Assembly (NCBI GenBank): GCA_020629955.1
Contig: JAHDCI010000032.1
Coordinates: 1-37,921 of the forward strand
Direction: 5' to 3'
From: Myxococcota bacterium
Lineage (GTDB): Bacteria > Myxococcota_A > Polyangia > Polyangiales > Houyiibacteriaceae
DNA length: 37,921 bases
Below, piece after piece: positions 15,801-24,622 of this stretch. The position numbers were made by a program, and so were the translations under genes. The notes under the pieces were generated by a model. It had not been told where the DNA came from, searched no databases, and saw nothing but the letters and a program-made list of their open reading frames with translations. How positions within the stretch are numbered: the stretch's first letter is position 1; each line of letters begins with the position of its first letter.

Positions 15801-18592
15801 CCGCTCTCGCCACGGCGCGACCATTCCCACCAGGAATGCCAACCCTCACGGCGAATCGACGCTTCGACTTCGACCTCCCCCACAGGCTCTCCTGCCGCGT
15901 TGATCACGATCGGCTGAACTTCAAGAGCTTCGCCGAGCGCAACCCACGCGTCGCCGCGCCGTACGCCAACTTCGAGGTCGGCCGGTCGAAGGGTGATCGC
16001 GCGGTGCGCCTGGGTCGCTTCCCCCGTGCTGTCGCGAACCTCGGTCTCAAACACAACGCGCTGACGACGCGGCACCGCTGGAAGGCGCACTGAAACCTCC
16101 GCATCACCTTCATCGTCGAGGGTGATCGTTTCGTGTTCCGACGTGCCCTGCGTGAGATCTGCATCCACGGGGCCGAAGACAAAGGTCTCAAATCGCGCAG
16201 GATAACGTGCAGCACCCTCACGGACGAGGCTCCACTCGGCCTCCGCACCAGAGAGCGGCGCTCCGAATAGATAGGTCGCGTCAAGGGCGAACGAGGCTTC
16301 CGTATCGCCCACCAGATCGGCGCTCGGCGCTTCGATATCGACCCGGAAGGAAGGCTCGCGGAACGACGCGACGCGAAGCTCAGCGCTCCCAAGGATTTGC
16401 TCCGACTGAAGCGTTTCTTCATCTGCAGGACGAACGACCAACACGCGATAACGTCCAAACACTGCATCATCGGGCAGTTCAAACTCGGCCGAGGTCGAAC
16501 CGAGCGCGTTGGTTTCGCTGAGCTGCGAGGCGATCGGCGCCGCGCGCTCTGGACTCATCAGGCGGAGTTCGATCGGGCCGATATAAGCGCTCGTTTCAAT
16601 GCGTTGAACTTCGCGCGCGAAGGCCTTCACTCGCACGCTCTCCCCAGGGCGGTACGCGCCACGCTCGGTAAACGCCGTGGCTCTCAACAGCGCACCATTG
16701 AGTTCGCTCCCGCCTTGGGAGAGGGAGAGTCGATTTGGATTGATGCTCTCCGAGGGCTCGACCACGAGAACGCTTCGATCGTCGCCGTGAGTAACGCGCA
16801 CCGCCACGCGCGTCGCGCTGAGGTCTTCCTGGGTACGTTCCCAGACCACGCCGTCTTCGGCGGTTCGTTGGTCAAAATGACGCATATGATCGCCATCGAT
16901 TACTTCGACCCGCGCCCCAGGCACCGGTTCACCCGTGCTCAGCGAAGTCACCCACGCCACCACGCCAGTCGCCAAGATTCGTACGTTCACCGCGAGGTCC
17001 GTCTCCTGCACAAAGATGGCCGGGAGAAGCTCCCCTTCGCGTGCCGCGCCAGCACGGAAAGCAACAACGCGCATATTCGATTCGTCCTCGCCGAAGCGCA
17101 CGGCGTGCTCGCCGCGTGCCCAAACGTTTGCGCGTGCCTCGGGAACGATGGGCGAAAGTGGACGATGTTGCGCAGCGCTCACGGCGTGCTGCGCGTAACG
17201 AGAAGGGTGGAGCGCCGCGAGCACTTCATCTCCGGCGGCCACACTTTGTTCCAAAATCGCTCCCTTGCCCGGACGGATCGCAGAGAAGTAGAGGGAGGCA
17301 TTCGCGCCGCGCTCGAACGTCCGGCGCCCCAGATCGATACGCACCTCCGGCGCGTGTCCCCGCGAACGAATCGCGAAGGGGCGGACGCCGCCGAGCTCAC
17401 GCCCGCTCTGCGTACGCAGCCCGCGGAATCTCACCTCGTAGGGCTGGTCGGCTTCGAATCGTCCGCGGATCTCCACCACCCGGCGAGCGTCATCGGAGAA
17501 TGCGACCTGCATCTCCGGGACCATGGGGTTTACCTGAACCTGAACGGGCAGAACGTCGGCGAGCGCCTCGCTCGCCATGACGCGAAACGCGTCGTCGATC
17601 TCAACGATCTGACCGGGCTGCGCGTTATGAGGACAGTGTCCATAGGCGGACGCGTTTGGCGCGCAGCCACTGCCTACAAGCTGCGGCGGAGGCTGAATTC
17701 GAAAGCGTGCGATCGACGGCATCTGCCCTCCCCAGGTCGTCCACCGGGGCGCGATCGCGACGGCGATATTCGTGCCTTCCTCGAGCGTGCGGTTCATCCG
17801 CAGGGGCACCCGAAAGCCTTGCTCATCGGGCACGCCAGGGAGTAGCGAAATGCCGACGCTTCGGCCGGCCCCACCAATCTCGTAAGCAAAGACATCACGC
17901 GAGAGCTCCTGGGTGTTTACGCGGTTGTCGAAATAGAGAGGAAGCGGCGCTCCGGGAGAGACGGTGCGCTGACGAAGAATCACGTGCGGTGTGTTGTCGA
18001 AGACGACCACCCGCTCTCCGGTATCGACCACCGAAGAGCCGTCGAGCGCCTCGAGCTCCGGGGCGGCGTTCCATCTCGCTTCAATGCCTCGATCCCAAGC
18101 GCTGCGATCCGGAAAAAAAGTTAAGGCGGAACGCGAAGTCCACTGCGCGGTGCCGGCGACCGCTGGAACGAATTGAAGCGGAACCGAATCGAGCGGCTTT
18201 CCAACATCCGCGCGTCGAACCATCAGCCGATTAAACTGAATGCGAAGCGGACGGCCCCGCTGAAGGCGCGTCGAACCGACACGAGGGCTTCGAATTACGA
18301 GATCGCCGGGGGAGTCCGAAGCGAGGAGTGGCTCAAGGGGTACCGCGGCGGGAAGCTCTCCAGACTCCACTGGAAATACGGCCACATGACGCAATGCGAG
18401 CGGGGGCACATCCGCGATCTCGGGAGCGTGCTCCACCGCCTCAGAGTCGAAAGAAAGTGCGATGGCAACGCCAATCACGACGCCAAGGAAGATTAGAGGA
18501 CGACGATCGGAGGTCTTCTCGGGTTCCGGCGAGCTCCGGTAAGGGCCCTCGGCCGCGGCAGGTCCGCGATTTCCGCTCTGCTTCTGATTCAT
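12839..18592 (-). CDS. Bacterial alpha-2-macroglobulin family protein, thioester-less
   Basis: A 1917-residue envelope protein. An N-terminal hydrophobic segment (about residues 33-48, LIFLGVVIGVAIALSF) anchors it; there is no lipobox, unlike the E. coli lipoprotein homologue. Multiple macroglobulin-type beta domains follow, for example FREPSFRVDIEAPSADLVGD. The A2M signature region has WIVDEGILRL, and the bait-flanking part has WLPHLHVDENGEARTTITLPE. The alpha-helical thioester domain begins near residue 1400, but where CxEQ is expected it reads EEYDAEGLSIE (about 1415-1425), so the reactive thioester is lost. Trapping of proteases by covalent bonding is therefore unlikely; a conformational trap or structural role with the coupled PBP1C is inferred. 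GGAGAG lies nine bases upstream of the ATG. Confidence 0.88.
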   Translation of the reverse strand: MNQKQSGNRGPAAAEGPYRSSPEPEKTSDRRPLIFLGVVIGVAIALSFDSEAVEHAPEIADVPPLALRHVAVFPVESGELPAAVPLEPLLASDSPGDLVIRSPRVGSTRLQRGRPLRIQFNRLMVRRADVGKPLDSVPLQFVPAVAGTAQWTSRSALTFFPDRSAWDRGIEARWNAAPELEALDGSSVVDTGERVVVFDNTPHVILRQRTVSPGAPLPLYFDNRVNTQELSRDVFAYEIGGAGRSVGISLLPGVPDEQGFRVPLRMNRTLEEGTNIAVAIAPRWTTWGGQMPSIARFRIQPPPQLVGSGCAPNASAYGHCPHNAQPGQIVEIDDAFRVMASEALADVLPVQVQVNPMVPEMQVAFSDDARRVVEIRGRFEADQPYEVRFRGLRTQSGRELGGVRPFAIRSRGHAPEVRIDLGRRTFERGANASLYFSAIRPGKGAILEQSVAAGDEVLAALHPSRYAQHAVSAAQHRPLSPIVPEARANVWARGEHAVRFGEDESNMRVVAFRAGAAREGELLPAIFVQETDLAVNVRILATGVVAWVTSLSTGEPVPGARVEVIDGDHMRHFDQRTAEDGVVWERTQEDLSATRVAVRVTHGDDRSVLVVEPSESINPNRLSLSQGGSELNGALLRATAFTERGAYRPGESVRVKAFAREVQRIETSAYIGPIELRLMSPERAAPIASQLSETNALGSTSAEFELPDDAVFGRYRVLVVRPADEETLQSEQILGSAELRVASFREPSFRVDIEAPSADLVGDTEASFALDATYLFGAPLSGAEAEWSLVREGAARYPARFETFVFGPVDADLTQGTSEHETITLDDEGDAEVSVRLPAVPRRQRVVFETEVRDSTGEATQAHRAITLRPADLEVGVRRGDAWVALGEALEVQPIVINAAGEPVGEVEVEASIRREGWHSWWEWSRRGESGYRLRREQDAEVMTSCVLESSSDETELPTCAFEPERAGTYVLIATVRDAEGRTSTSSRRLYVAGPDEAPDRDAPGTPIALTPARPSYSAGENAEFAFESPWDARALVTIESDTLVSYEIRDVQQGGNRISVPLREELVPTAFVSVSILKARTGEPTERHDVNGPDLRVGIAEVQVTPRAPRLELAIEAPSELRPGGETEVRVHVDGAESETEVALWIVDEGILRLTDYETPDPMAGLWPRRSPEFQWDDLRRHLTSRITPDEWRGGGDGGESDERRIRADEPIMDPVAAWLPHLHVDENGEARTTITLPERDTEYRIIALATDARSARGSAEASLVASRPYVVQEAFPRFATQGDRFDAPLIVRGTSDEPIRLPVTVWVDDQVVVRREVAVSRREPAQLSVPVEADHLGVIRVMAQVGERRIQRRIPIAPMARWASGVTLGGGQGERGLPENRDLQLQIPENATGSVEIRVASHPFLGIGELAREVEEYDAEGLSIEVARVLALTSRLALPRLVLPDSRGQGREDLEARLRSAMEALRNRVIELSSYGRSSDGNLVEIAEALQVGAAALPNPDARHLETLGALLDQIEIRSENEAFGMITGTPLTMRARAARLLVNADRDVDDLIDALTTQLDQVPLEGLAALSHAVDGRQRELTLKTMVQRVLDRVRPEPTEGEEEAMISIDAQLAWDELHSADASVLGAMLEALSTDPTRWDHATYVASLLLEQVEDSRGYGWRSPSTSARAIRGLCAFAEVFDAAHQPLPTVMLGGEPIEARITQDGAQLYRISASELAGRELPLGFENSESPFFYSIRAEWSVPVGESGRIARGRRATVHRIYETPTGRVLQHGDHVETGDLIRVRLFVFLEDQIPSAIQLVDPIPAGTQAVQRQFNMAPMSALESLLGLAPGETQYEARAYYAARSTHHIEGVSHEANLTTFSLRGTRGLAEYTYAIRAVSSGQFNVPPAQLEAETDSRFIARSTAFELEVR

Positions 18593-19092
18593 TTCGTCAT
18601 CTCTCCAAGTTCGCGCTCAGTGGCTCCGCGCAAAACGCAGAGCAGCTCGCACCTGCTAGAGCAACGGAGATGCCAGGTCGGGCGCGCACCTGCGCACCAT
18701 TCAAAACGGCAGATTTCTCGGCAGATCTGGAAATACGCGAGAAAGGTCGGGCGGGCTTTGCGCTTTGAACGTGTCCGCTGAGACACCCTCGCGTCGATTT
18801 CGCCACACACTGGTCCGCTGCGGGAATGGGAACGGATGCCTTCGCCCGACGGGAAGCCGGGGAAAATGGAAGGTCATCCATCCCCTTTGGATCACGGACG
18901 AGGTTCGCGCGAACTCGAGCCCTATTCCGATCCCAACGCGCCCGTTTTCGGTGCAAATCGCAAAAGTGCGAGAGCGATCTGCCTCGACACTTCTGCGACA
19001 CTGCCGCGAGGACGTTTCCCGACGAACCGCGTTCGCATCTTTTCTCAAGCGCTTCGCTGGCATCTCGAAAGAAGCGCAGGCACAACTAGGCC
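18593..19092. other. 500-bp intergenic region between divergent genes
   Basis: This gap separates the minus-strand alpha-2-macroglobulin gene from the plus-strand esterase gene, so both promoters should be inside. Open frames exist on both strands but none has a recognisable motif, a good ribosome site or family resemblance. I found no tRNA, strong hairpin or repeat. Confidence 0.5.
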
Positions 19093-20088
19093 ATGCGTAC
19101 TCTCCTAAATTCCAATTTTCGAATGGGGCTATCGCTCGCCCTGATCTTCTCTCTCGCCTGCGGCGACGATGATGGCGGCGGCGATGCAAGCGTGGACGCC
19201 GCGACGGATTCAAGTGCAGTGGATTCAAGTTCGGCGGATGCCAGCGGAGAGGATGCAGACACGCCCGACGCGAGCGAAGAAGATGCAGACACGCCCGATA
19301 GCGACGGCTTCGGTCCGGCTCCCGGAACGATCGGTGGCGATCGACCCGCTCGCGTCCGTGCGCCAGGGAGCTACGACGGCAGCGAACCTTTCCCGCTCCT
19401 TATTTCTCTCCACGGCTTCGGCGGCACGGGCTCTTTGCACGACGGCTACTTCGGTCTTGGTGCGATCGCCCTCGAGCGGAATATGATCTTGGTAACCCCC
19501 GACGGAACAACCAATAGCGGCGGTCAGCAGTTTTGGAATGCCACTCCGCAGTGCTGCGATATGCAGAACAGCGGAGTCGATGACGTCGCGTACCTGACGG
19601 GCCTGATCGAGGAAGCGAAGGCCGCAATGAATATCGACCCGCGCCGCATCTATTTCATCGGCCACTCCAATGGCGGCTTCATGTCGTATCGAATGGCGTG
19701 CGAGCTCGGCGGAGAGATCGCGGCAATCGCTTCGCTCGCGGGCGCAACTTTTTTGGACGAGTCCATGTGCGAAATGCAGGTCCCGGTCTCCATCCTTCAG
19801 GTCCACGGCTCAAACGATGACCTCGTGCCCTTCACGGCGGGCCAGCAGAGTGTTGAGCGCCACGCGACGTACGCCGGCTGCGACGAAACACGCGAGGAAG
19901 TCGGCATGCTCGACTTCGAGCGCGCCCTCCCCGGCGACGAGACCGTGATGTCGACGCATACGGGCTGCAACGAAGGGATCGACCTTGCCTTCTGGAACAT
20001 TCAGAACGGTGGCCATATCCCCGCCTTCAGCGCGGGCGGCGTGCCCGCGATGGTCGACTGGCTGCTCGATCATCAAGCGCCCGAATAG
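19093..20088 (+). CDS. Exported PHB-depolymerase-type esterase lipoprotein
   Basis: A 331-residue lipoprotein with lipobox FSLAC (Cys23), followed by an Asp/Ser/Ala-rich linker to about residue 75 that probably spans the outer leaflet or periplasm. The catalytic domain is of the alpha/beta-hydrolase, PHB-depolymerase/LpqC/feruloyl-esterase type: oxyanion motif LISLHGFGGTG, nucleophile GHSNGG (Ser192), acid in HGSNDDLVP, and His in NGGHIP. Paired cysteines (PQCCDM, CDETR, TGCNEG) fit an exported protein. Substrates of the family are polyhydroxyalkanoates or esters of plant polymers; which one applies here cannot be told. A strong terminator follows the gene. Confidence 0.87.
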   Translation: MRTLLNSNFRMGLSLALIFSLACGDDDGGGDASVDAATDSSAVDSSSADASGEDADTPDASEEDADTPDSDGFGPAPGTIGGDRPARVRAPGSYDGSEPFPLLISLHGFGGTGSLHDGYFGLGAIALERNMILVTPDGTTNSGGQQFWNATPQCCDMQNSGVDDVAYLTGLIEEAKAAMNIDPRRIYFIGHSNGGFMSYRMACELGGEIAAIASLAGATFLDESMCEMQVPVSILQVHGSNDDLVPFTAGQQSVERHATYAGCDETREEVGMLDFERALPGDETVMSTHTGCNEGIDLAFWNIQNGGHIPAFSAGGVPAMVDWLLDHQAPE

Positions 20089-20109
20089 CGCAAACGCATG
20101 ATGTAAACT

Positions 20110-20144
20110 CGCCGCGGCGGCCCGATGGCCTTCGCGGCGTTTTT
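20110..20144 (+). terminator. Rho-independent terminator after the esterase gene
   Basis: CGCCGCG (20110-20116) pairs with CGCGGCG (20133-20139). An inner GGCC-CGAT-GGCC hairpin extends the stem, and T5 follows at 20140-20144. Confidence 0.88.
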
Positions 20145-20182
20145 CTATTCGGCGTGATCGAAACGCCGTGCAACGATAGTGC

Positions 20183-21472
20183 GTGACCGAGGAGTGGAAC
20201 TTCGACGGCCTGATCGGGCCGACTCATAACTACGCGGGCATCGCGGCGGGCAACGTCGCATCGCAGTCGAACAAAGGCGCCGAGAGCAACCCTCAAGAAG
20301 CCGCGCTCGAAGGCCTCAAAAAGATGCGCATGCTCTACGACCTGGGAGTTCCGCAGGGCGTTTTGCCACCGCAGCCACGACCGCGACTCGATTGGCTACG
20401 CGCGCTTGGCTTCTCGGGCGATACCGAGACCGTGCTTCGTGATGCAGCCCGCGAAGGTCTACTCTCCAAAGCCTACAGCGCGTCGAGCATGTGGTCCGCC
20501 AATGCTGCAACGATCTCACCGAGCGAAGATTCTCAGGATGGTCGAGTTCACCTGAGCGCAGCGAACCTGGTGAGCGGCCTCCACCGATCACTCGAGGCGC
20601 GACAGACCGATCGCGTTCTTCGCGCCATTTTCCCCGGTGACCGATTCGTGCACCACGGTCCGCTCCCAGCCTCGCGCGGTCTCGCCGATGAAGGCGCGGC
20701 CAATCATATTCGGCTTCATAAAGACAGCGCGAGCCTGCAGGTCTTTGTCTATGGCGACGCTCAAGGCGCGACACGCTTTTTGCCGCGTCAGGCGCGAGGG
20801 GCGTCCGAGGCGATCGCGCGACGACACCGTCTCAAGAAAGAGCGCGTACTCTACCTTCAGCAAGCCGTTCGAGCGGTGGATGCAGGAGCATTTCACAACG
20901 ACGTTGTATCCGTCGGGCACGAGCAGTTCTTGCTTTGGCACGAAGATGCGTTCGAAGACGAGAGCGCAATCGAAGCGATTCGCAGCCGTTTCGAAGACCT
21001 CGTTTCCTGGCGCGTCAGCCGCGATGAACTTTCACTCGAGGATGCCGTAAAGACCTACCTCTTTAACTCGCAGATCGTAACGACGGCGGCGGGTCCCGTG
21101 CTCATCGCTCCGAGCGAATGCGAAGCCCATGCAGGCGTGAAAGCTGTGATCGAACGCCTGCGAAGCGAAGGGCTTCATGAGGCACATTTTGTCGATGTCC
21201 GTCAATCGATGCGAAACGGCGGCGGTCCCGCCTGCCTTCGGCTGCGGGTCGCGCTGACCGAAGAAGAGAGCCATGCCGTGCATTCCGGCATCCGTTTTAC
21301 GCCGACGCTCCACGATCGCCTCAACGAGTGGGTAAAGACGCACTATCGCGACCGACTTCGACCCGAAGACCTTCTCGATCCGCAGCTGATCACAGAAAGC
21401 CAAGCCGCTCTCGAGACGCTCGCCGAGATTCTGACTCTGCCACCGAAACTCTTCGACGTGAACGAGCGCTGA
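20183..21472 (+). CDS. astB: N-succinylarginine dihydrolase
   Basis: A 429-residue member of the amidinotransferase/dihydrolase (pentein) fold. The N-terminus FDGLIGPTHNYAG, the middle NLVSGLHRSLE, ANHIRL and FHNDVVSVGHEQFL, and the Cys motif SMRNGGGPACLRLRV (Cys351) match AstB closely, and the length is near the E. coli enzyme (447). It hydrolyses N2-succinylarginine to succinylornithine, CO2 and two NH3, step two of the AST arginine-degradation pathway. The start is GTG. No astA, astC, astD or astE lies in the window, so the pathway must be scattered or the gene is used in isolation. Confidence 0.93.
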   Translation: MTEEWNFDGLIGPTHNYAGIAAGNVASQSNKGAESNPQEAALEGLKKMRMLYDLGVPQGVLPPQPRPRLDWLRALGFSGDTETVLRDAAREGLLSKAYSASSMWSANAATISPSEDSQDGRVHLSAANLVSGLHRSLEARQTDRVLRAIFPGDRFVHHGPLPASRGLADEGAANHIRLHKDSASLQVFVYGDAQGATRFLPRQARGASEAIARRHRLKKERVLYLQQAVRAVDAGAFHNDVVSVGHEQFLLWHEDAFEDESAIEAIRSRFEDLVSWRVSRDELSLEDAVKTYLFNSQIVTTAAGPVLIAPSECEAHAGVKAVIERLRSEGLHEAHFVDVRQSMRNGGGPACLRLRVALTEEESHAVHSGIRFTPTLHDRLNEWVKTHYRDRLRPEDLLDPQLITESQAALETLAEILTLPPKLFDVNER

Positions 21473-21550
21473 GCCTCGAAGCCGTTGTTCCAAGATGTCT
21501 CGCGGCATCGGACGTTGCAGTTCGCACCGGAGCCGCCCTACCCTCAGCGG

Positions 21551-21913
21551 ATGGAACGAAACTTTTCGAGCGTCTTTTTCCCTGGCGCCTGCTTCTTGCT
21601 TTCACTCTCGTGGCTCGGAGGGTTTACAACGTTTCTCGGCGTGATGATGTTCGCGTCCCTAGCGCTGACCAACGTCAGTATCGGTCGCGCGTTTGCGGCA
21701 TGGTTCGGGATCGCGGTGCTCAGTGCGGTCTTTCAGGTATTCGGTACGGCGATTCTAGCGATGGCGCAGCAACACGATCTTATCGGCGCGATCGCGGACT
21801 ACCTCGTACAGATCGTGAAAGTGCCACTTGGTAGTCTCATTACCCTTGGGCTCGGGGCGTACTTTGGAAAACGCGAACGAGAAACCGCGAGCGCGAGACC
21901 GCAGTCGTTTTAG
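21551..21913 (+). CDS. Small integral membrane protein
   Basis: A 120-residue protein with about three hydrophobic segments: FFPGACFLLSLSWLGGFTTF, an alanine/phenylalanine-rich middle (AAWFGIAVLSAVFQVFGTAI) and VPLGSLITLGLGAYFG. A charged C-terminal tail (KRERETASAR) is probably cytoplasmic. I do not recognise a family. An ATG 66 bp upstream in frame would add residues without hydrophobic character, so MERNFS is preferred. It lies between astB (78 bp) and the deacetylase gene (3 bp gap), so it is probably co-transcribed with the latter. Confidence 0.65.
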   Translation: MERNFSSVFFPGACFLLSLSWLGGFTTFLGVMMFASLALTNVSIGRAFAAWFGIAVLSAVFQVFGTAILAMAQQHDLIGAIADYLVQIVKVPLGSLITLGLGAYFGKRERETASARPQSF

Positions 21914-21916
21914 AAC

Positions 21917-22939
21917 GTGATGACCTCCGACCTTAAAGCAACGATCCGAGACACCCTCGCGAGCGGTCTCCGCATCAGCCGCCTTAGCGATCCACGCGTC
22001 GCCGGACGTGGCCGCTTGCATATCGCGACCTTTCATCGCGTTCTGCCAGAGATATACCGGCGCGCCTATCCGATCCCAGGGCTCTGCGTCACGCCCGAGG
22101 AGCTACGTTTCTTCGTGAGCGCGTTTTCGCGGCGCTTCACCGTCGGAACGCTTGCGCAGTCCTATCAGCGTTTTCGGGCGGGCGAACGACCGATCAAACC
22201 GCTGCTCGCGCTCACCTTCGACGACGCCGAATACGATAACTTCGAATACGCGCGTCCAGTACTCCAAGAGCTCGGAGTCAAAGCTTCCTTCTATGCTCCA
22301 ACCGATCACGTCGATTCAGGAGAGCCGATCTGGCACGACCGACTCGGCTTTGCGATCGTGGGCGCGATGCGCGAGGGCAAAGAGGAGGTCCTCCGCGAGC
22401 TCCTTCCGCACATGCCAAAGAGCCTCTTCGAGATCCCAAGTGCGATCGAAGCCACAAAGGATACGGGGGGCGAGGAGCGCCTTGCGCTTGCTCGGGCGAT
22501 CGAGAGCGAACTCGAGGCGGATGCCGTGGTCCCAGAGTGGGCGCGATTGATGACGTGGGACGAGGTCCGCGTGCTTCACCGGGAGGGGCATGAGATCGGT
22601 AGCCACTCCTGCTCGCATGCGATCTTGACCCAGCTCGATGACGCCGCTCTAAGCGCGGAACTTCATCGCTCAAAGCAGCGAATCGAAAGCGAACTCGAGA
22701 CCAGCGTGACGACCCTTTGCTACCCAAACGGCAACGCCGACGAACGCGTCGCCCGCGCGGCAGAACGCGCTGGCTATGCGTGCGCGGTCACAACCCGCTT
22801 CGGAAGCAACCCAGCGAGCCAGGACGGGTTCCTACTTCAGCGCTGCGATATCGACGCACACCATAACCGCGATCGGCACGGCGCCCTCTCCATCGCGCGC
22901 ATGCAGCTGCGCATGCACATACAGCGCGGAATCGCGTAA
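21917..22939 (+). CDS. Polysaccharide deacetylase (NodB-like, CE4)
   Basis: A 340-residue carbohydrate esterase family 4 protein. The metal-binding triad is in ALTFDDAEYD (catalytic and metal Asp) and HEIGSHSCSHAIL (H-x3-H). The later motif CYPNGNADERVARAAERAGY is the usual CYPNG-type strand of polysaccharide-synthesis deacetylases. No signal peptide is obvious. It removes N-acetyl groups from a polysaccharide such as exopolysaccharide, chitin-like polymer or peptidoglycan; which one is not indicated. GTG at 21917 and ATG at 21920 are adjacent candidate starts. The gene ends three bases before the converging histidine-kinase stop. Confidence 0.88.
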   Translation: MMTSDLKATIRDTLASGLRISRLSDPRVAGRGRLHIATFHRVLPEIYRRAYPIPGLCVTPEELRFFVSAFSRRFTVGTLAQSYQRFRAGERPIKPLLALTFDDAEYDNFEYARPVLQELGVKASFYAPTDHVDSGEPIWHDRLGFAIVGAMREGKEEVLRELLPHMPKSLFEIPSAIEATKDTGGEERLALARAIESELEADAVVPEWARLMTWDEVRVLHREGHEIGSHSCSHAILTQLDDAALSAELHRSKQRIESELETSVTTLCYPNGNADERVARAAERAGYACAVTTRFGSNPASQDGFLLQRCDIDAHHNRDRHGALSIARMQLRMHIQRGIA

Positions 22940-22942
22940 GCC

Positions 22943-24487
22943 TTAGCCGCGGACGACTGGCAGCGCGATCCCAACGATCGCACCCTCGCCTTCTTCCGCG
23001 TTCCTCGCGAACGCGCGCCCTCGATGGCTCTGGGCGATATGCTGCACCAAGGCCAGCCCGATACCGGAGCCGCGTACGTGATCATCTCGCCGGGAGCGAT
23101 AGAATCGTTCGAAGACATGACGGAGGGCATCTACCGGGATGCCTTGCCCGTGGTCGCGTACGCGGATCTGAACAAAATCTCGCACCTGTTCAACGTGCAC
23201 GATCACCGCGCTTCCGCCGCCATACTTCACGGCGTTATCGAGCAGGTTCACGAGCGCCAACACCAGCGCTTGCTCGTCGAGCATCACCTGCGGGATCTCC
23301 CCCTGAACATCGAGCGTGACACTCTCGCCTTCATCCATTCGGTAGCGAAATGCATCGAGTGCGCGCTCCACTACGGGCACGATCTCTTTGCTCTCGAGAC
23401 GGATGCGCTGACGGCCGCGCTCGAGTGCCGCAAAATCGAGGACGTTTTCGATCAGCGCCGTGAGACGTTCCGACTCGCGACAGATGATCTCAAGGTATTG
23501 CTCCTTCTTCTCGGTCGAGAGCTTCGCGCGATCGAGGTCTTTGTGGAGCAGCTCTCCGAACATTCGAACGCTCGAGAGGGGAGTCTTCAGCTCATGCGAA
23601 ACGTTCGCGATGAACTCGCCCTTTAGATTGTTGAGGTGACGTTCGGTCGACGCGGCGCGAACGAGAAAGATGACGCCAATCAGAAGAATCGCGAAGGCGA
23701 TGGCAAGTAGCGCGAGGTCGGTGACACGTCGGCTCCGCCCTTGCTGCTCAAGCTCCGGTGCCTGTTTCGGTGCAACCTGAAGCCGCCAAGAGTAGAGGGT
23801 CGTCGGAAAGCGATGCCCCACGAGGTAATCGCCAGCATCACTCAGACCAGGTCCGTAGATCCGCCGGTTGTCGGTCGATACGACATTGTAGAGCGGACGT
23901 CCCTCCTCGGTCGCGAAGAGACGCGGCAGCTCTTCGCGAACGATATACCCGGTATCGTGATGCGCGAAGATCGCCATCCTCCGGCCGCGAACGAGCTGCA
24001 CTCGGTAGCTGAGCAGAAGATTCTGGTCCCCGAAGTTGTCGTGTAGATGCACCAGGCGGCGGAGCCGAACCTCGCGGATATCGAGCTCGCGGCGAATGTA
24101 GCGTTCGTACATTCGCCGGAAGGCTTCTTTCTGCTCAGCGTTGCCTCGAATCGCGAGCGTGTGAAGCGAGCCCTCTTCGTCGATCACGAAGAGCGCACGC
24201 ACGCTCGGAGTCACCTCGCGCGCGTTCGGACGCCACGCCGACTCGAGCTCGCCGAGGTTGTCGAAGTTCACGAAGTCGAACGCCGCATTGTCTTGCGAGA
24301 TGATGTACTCCTCAATCTCTTGAACCTTCTCGCGAACGAGAAGCAGCGTATTTTCCGCGATCGTCTGCTCGCCAAGAGCGACAAAGCGCGAAGCGGTTGC
24401 CCAGGTGTAATACCCAAGGACGCCTGCCGCCGCGAAGATCAGAGGAACGAGGACGAAGGTCGTTAGCCGGGAGCGCCGGTCGGTCAT
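22943..24487 (-). CDS. Sensor histidine kinase (membrane, periplasmic sensor)
   Basis: A 514-residue two-component kinase. TM1 is about 10-28 (TFVLVPLIFAAAGVLGYY), a large extracytoplasmic sensor domain of about 230 residues follows, and TM2 is about 258-278 (LALLAIAFAILLIGVIFLV). The dimerisation/phosphoacceptor site is NVSHELKTPLSS (His298). The ATPase domain has an N box LVNLLDNAVKYGG, G1 DHGQGIP and G2 GSGIGLALV. All motifs are intact. No response regulator lies next to it in this window, so it is an orphan locally. The sensor domain resembles no family that I can name. It faces the deacetylase gene tail-to-tail. Confidence 0.93.
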   Translation of the reverse strand: MTDRRSRLTTFVLVPLIFAAAGVLGYYTWATASRFVALGEQTIAENTLLLVREKVQEIEEYIISQDNAAFDFVNFDNLGELESAWRPNAREVTPSVRALFVIDEEGSLHTLAIRGNAEQKEAFRRMYERYIRRELDIREVRLRRLVHLHDNFGDQNLLLSYRVQLVRGRRMAIFAHHDTGYIVREELPRLFATEEGRPLYNVVSTDNRRIYGPGLSDAGDYLVGHRFPTTLYSWRLQVAPKQAPELEQQGRSRRVTDLALLAIAFAILLIGVIFLVRAASTERHLNNLKGEFIANVSHELKTPLSSVRMFGELLHKDLDRAKLSTEKKEQYLEIICRESERLTALIENVLDFAALERGRQRIRLESKEIVPVVERALDAFRYRMDEGESVTLDVQGEIPQVMLDEQALVLALVNLLDNAVKYGGGSAVIVHVEQVRDFVQIRVRDHGQGIPVDALRHVFERFYRSRRDDHVRGSGIGLALVQHIAQSHRGRAFARNAEEGEGAIVGIALPVVRG

Positions 24488-24622
24488 CGGCGCCCTACGT
24501 TGGCGTTAGATTCGTCGGATTTTGGCGCCGGTAGATGCGTCCAATTTTCGAGCTCGCATTGCACATTCATATTCGGCGTTGTCAGAGCGTAGACGATTGG
24601 ATTCACAGAGTTTTTTGGAAGT

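Noticed and set aside
16397-17845. 482-codon plus-strand open frame
   Set aside because: Antisense of the alpha-2-macroglobulin gene, whose frame has clear domains.
18593-19092. Several open frames in the divergent gap
   Set aside because: Arg/Ser-rich translations without motifs, signals or ribosome sites, and overlapping on both strands.
24533-24542. Shared 10-mer AGATGCGTCC also at 28945-28954
   Set aside because: Flanking similarity fades within a few bases; ten bases may match by chance in this composition.
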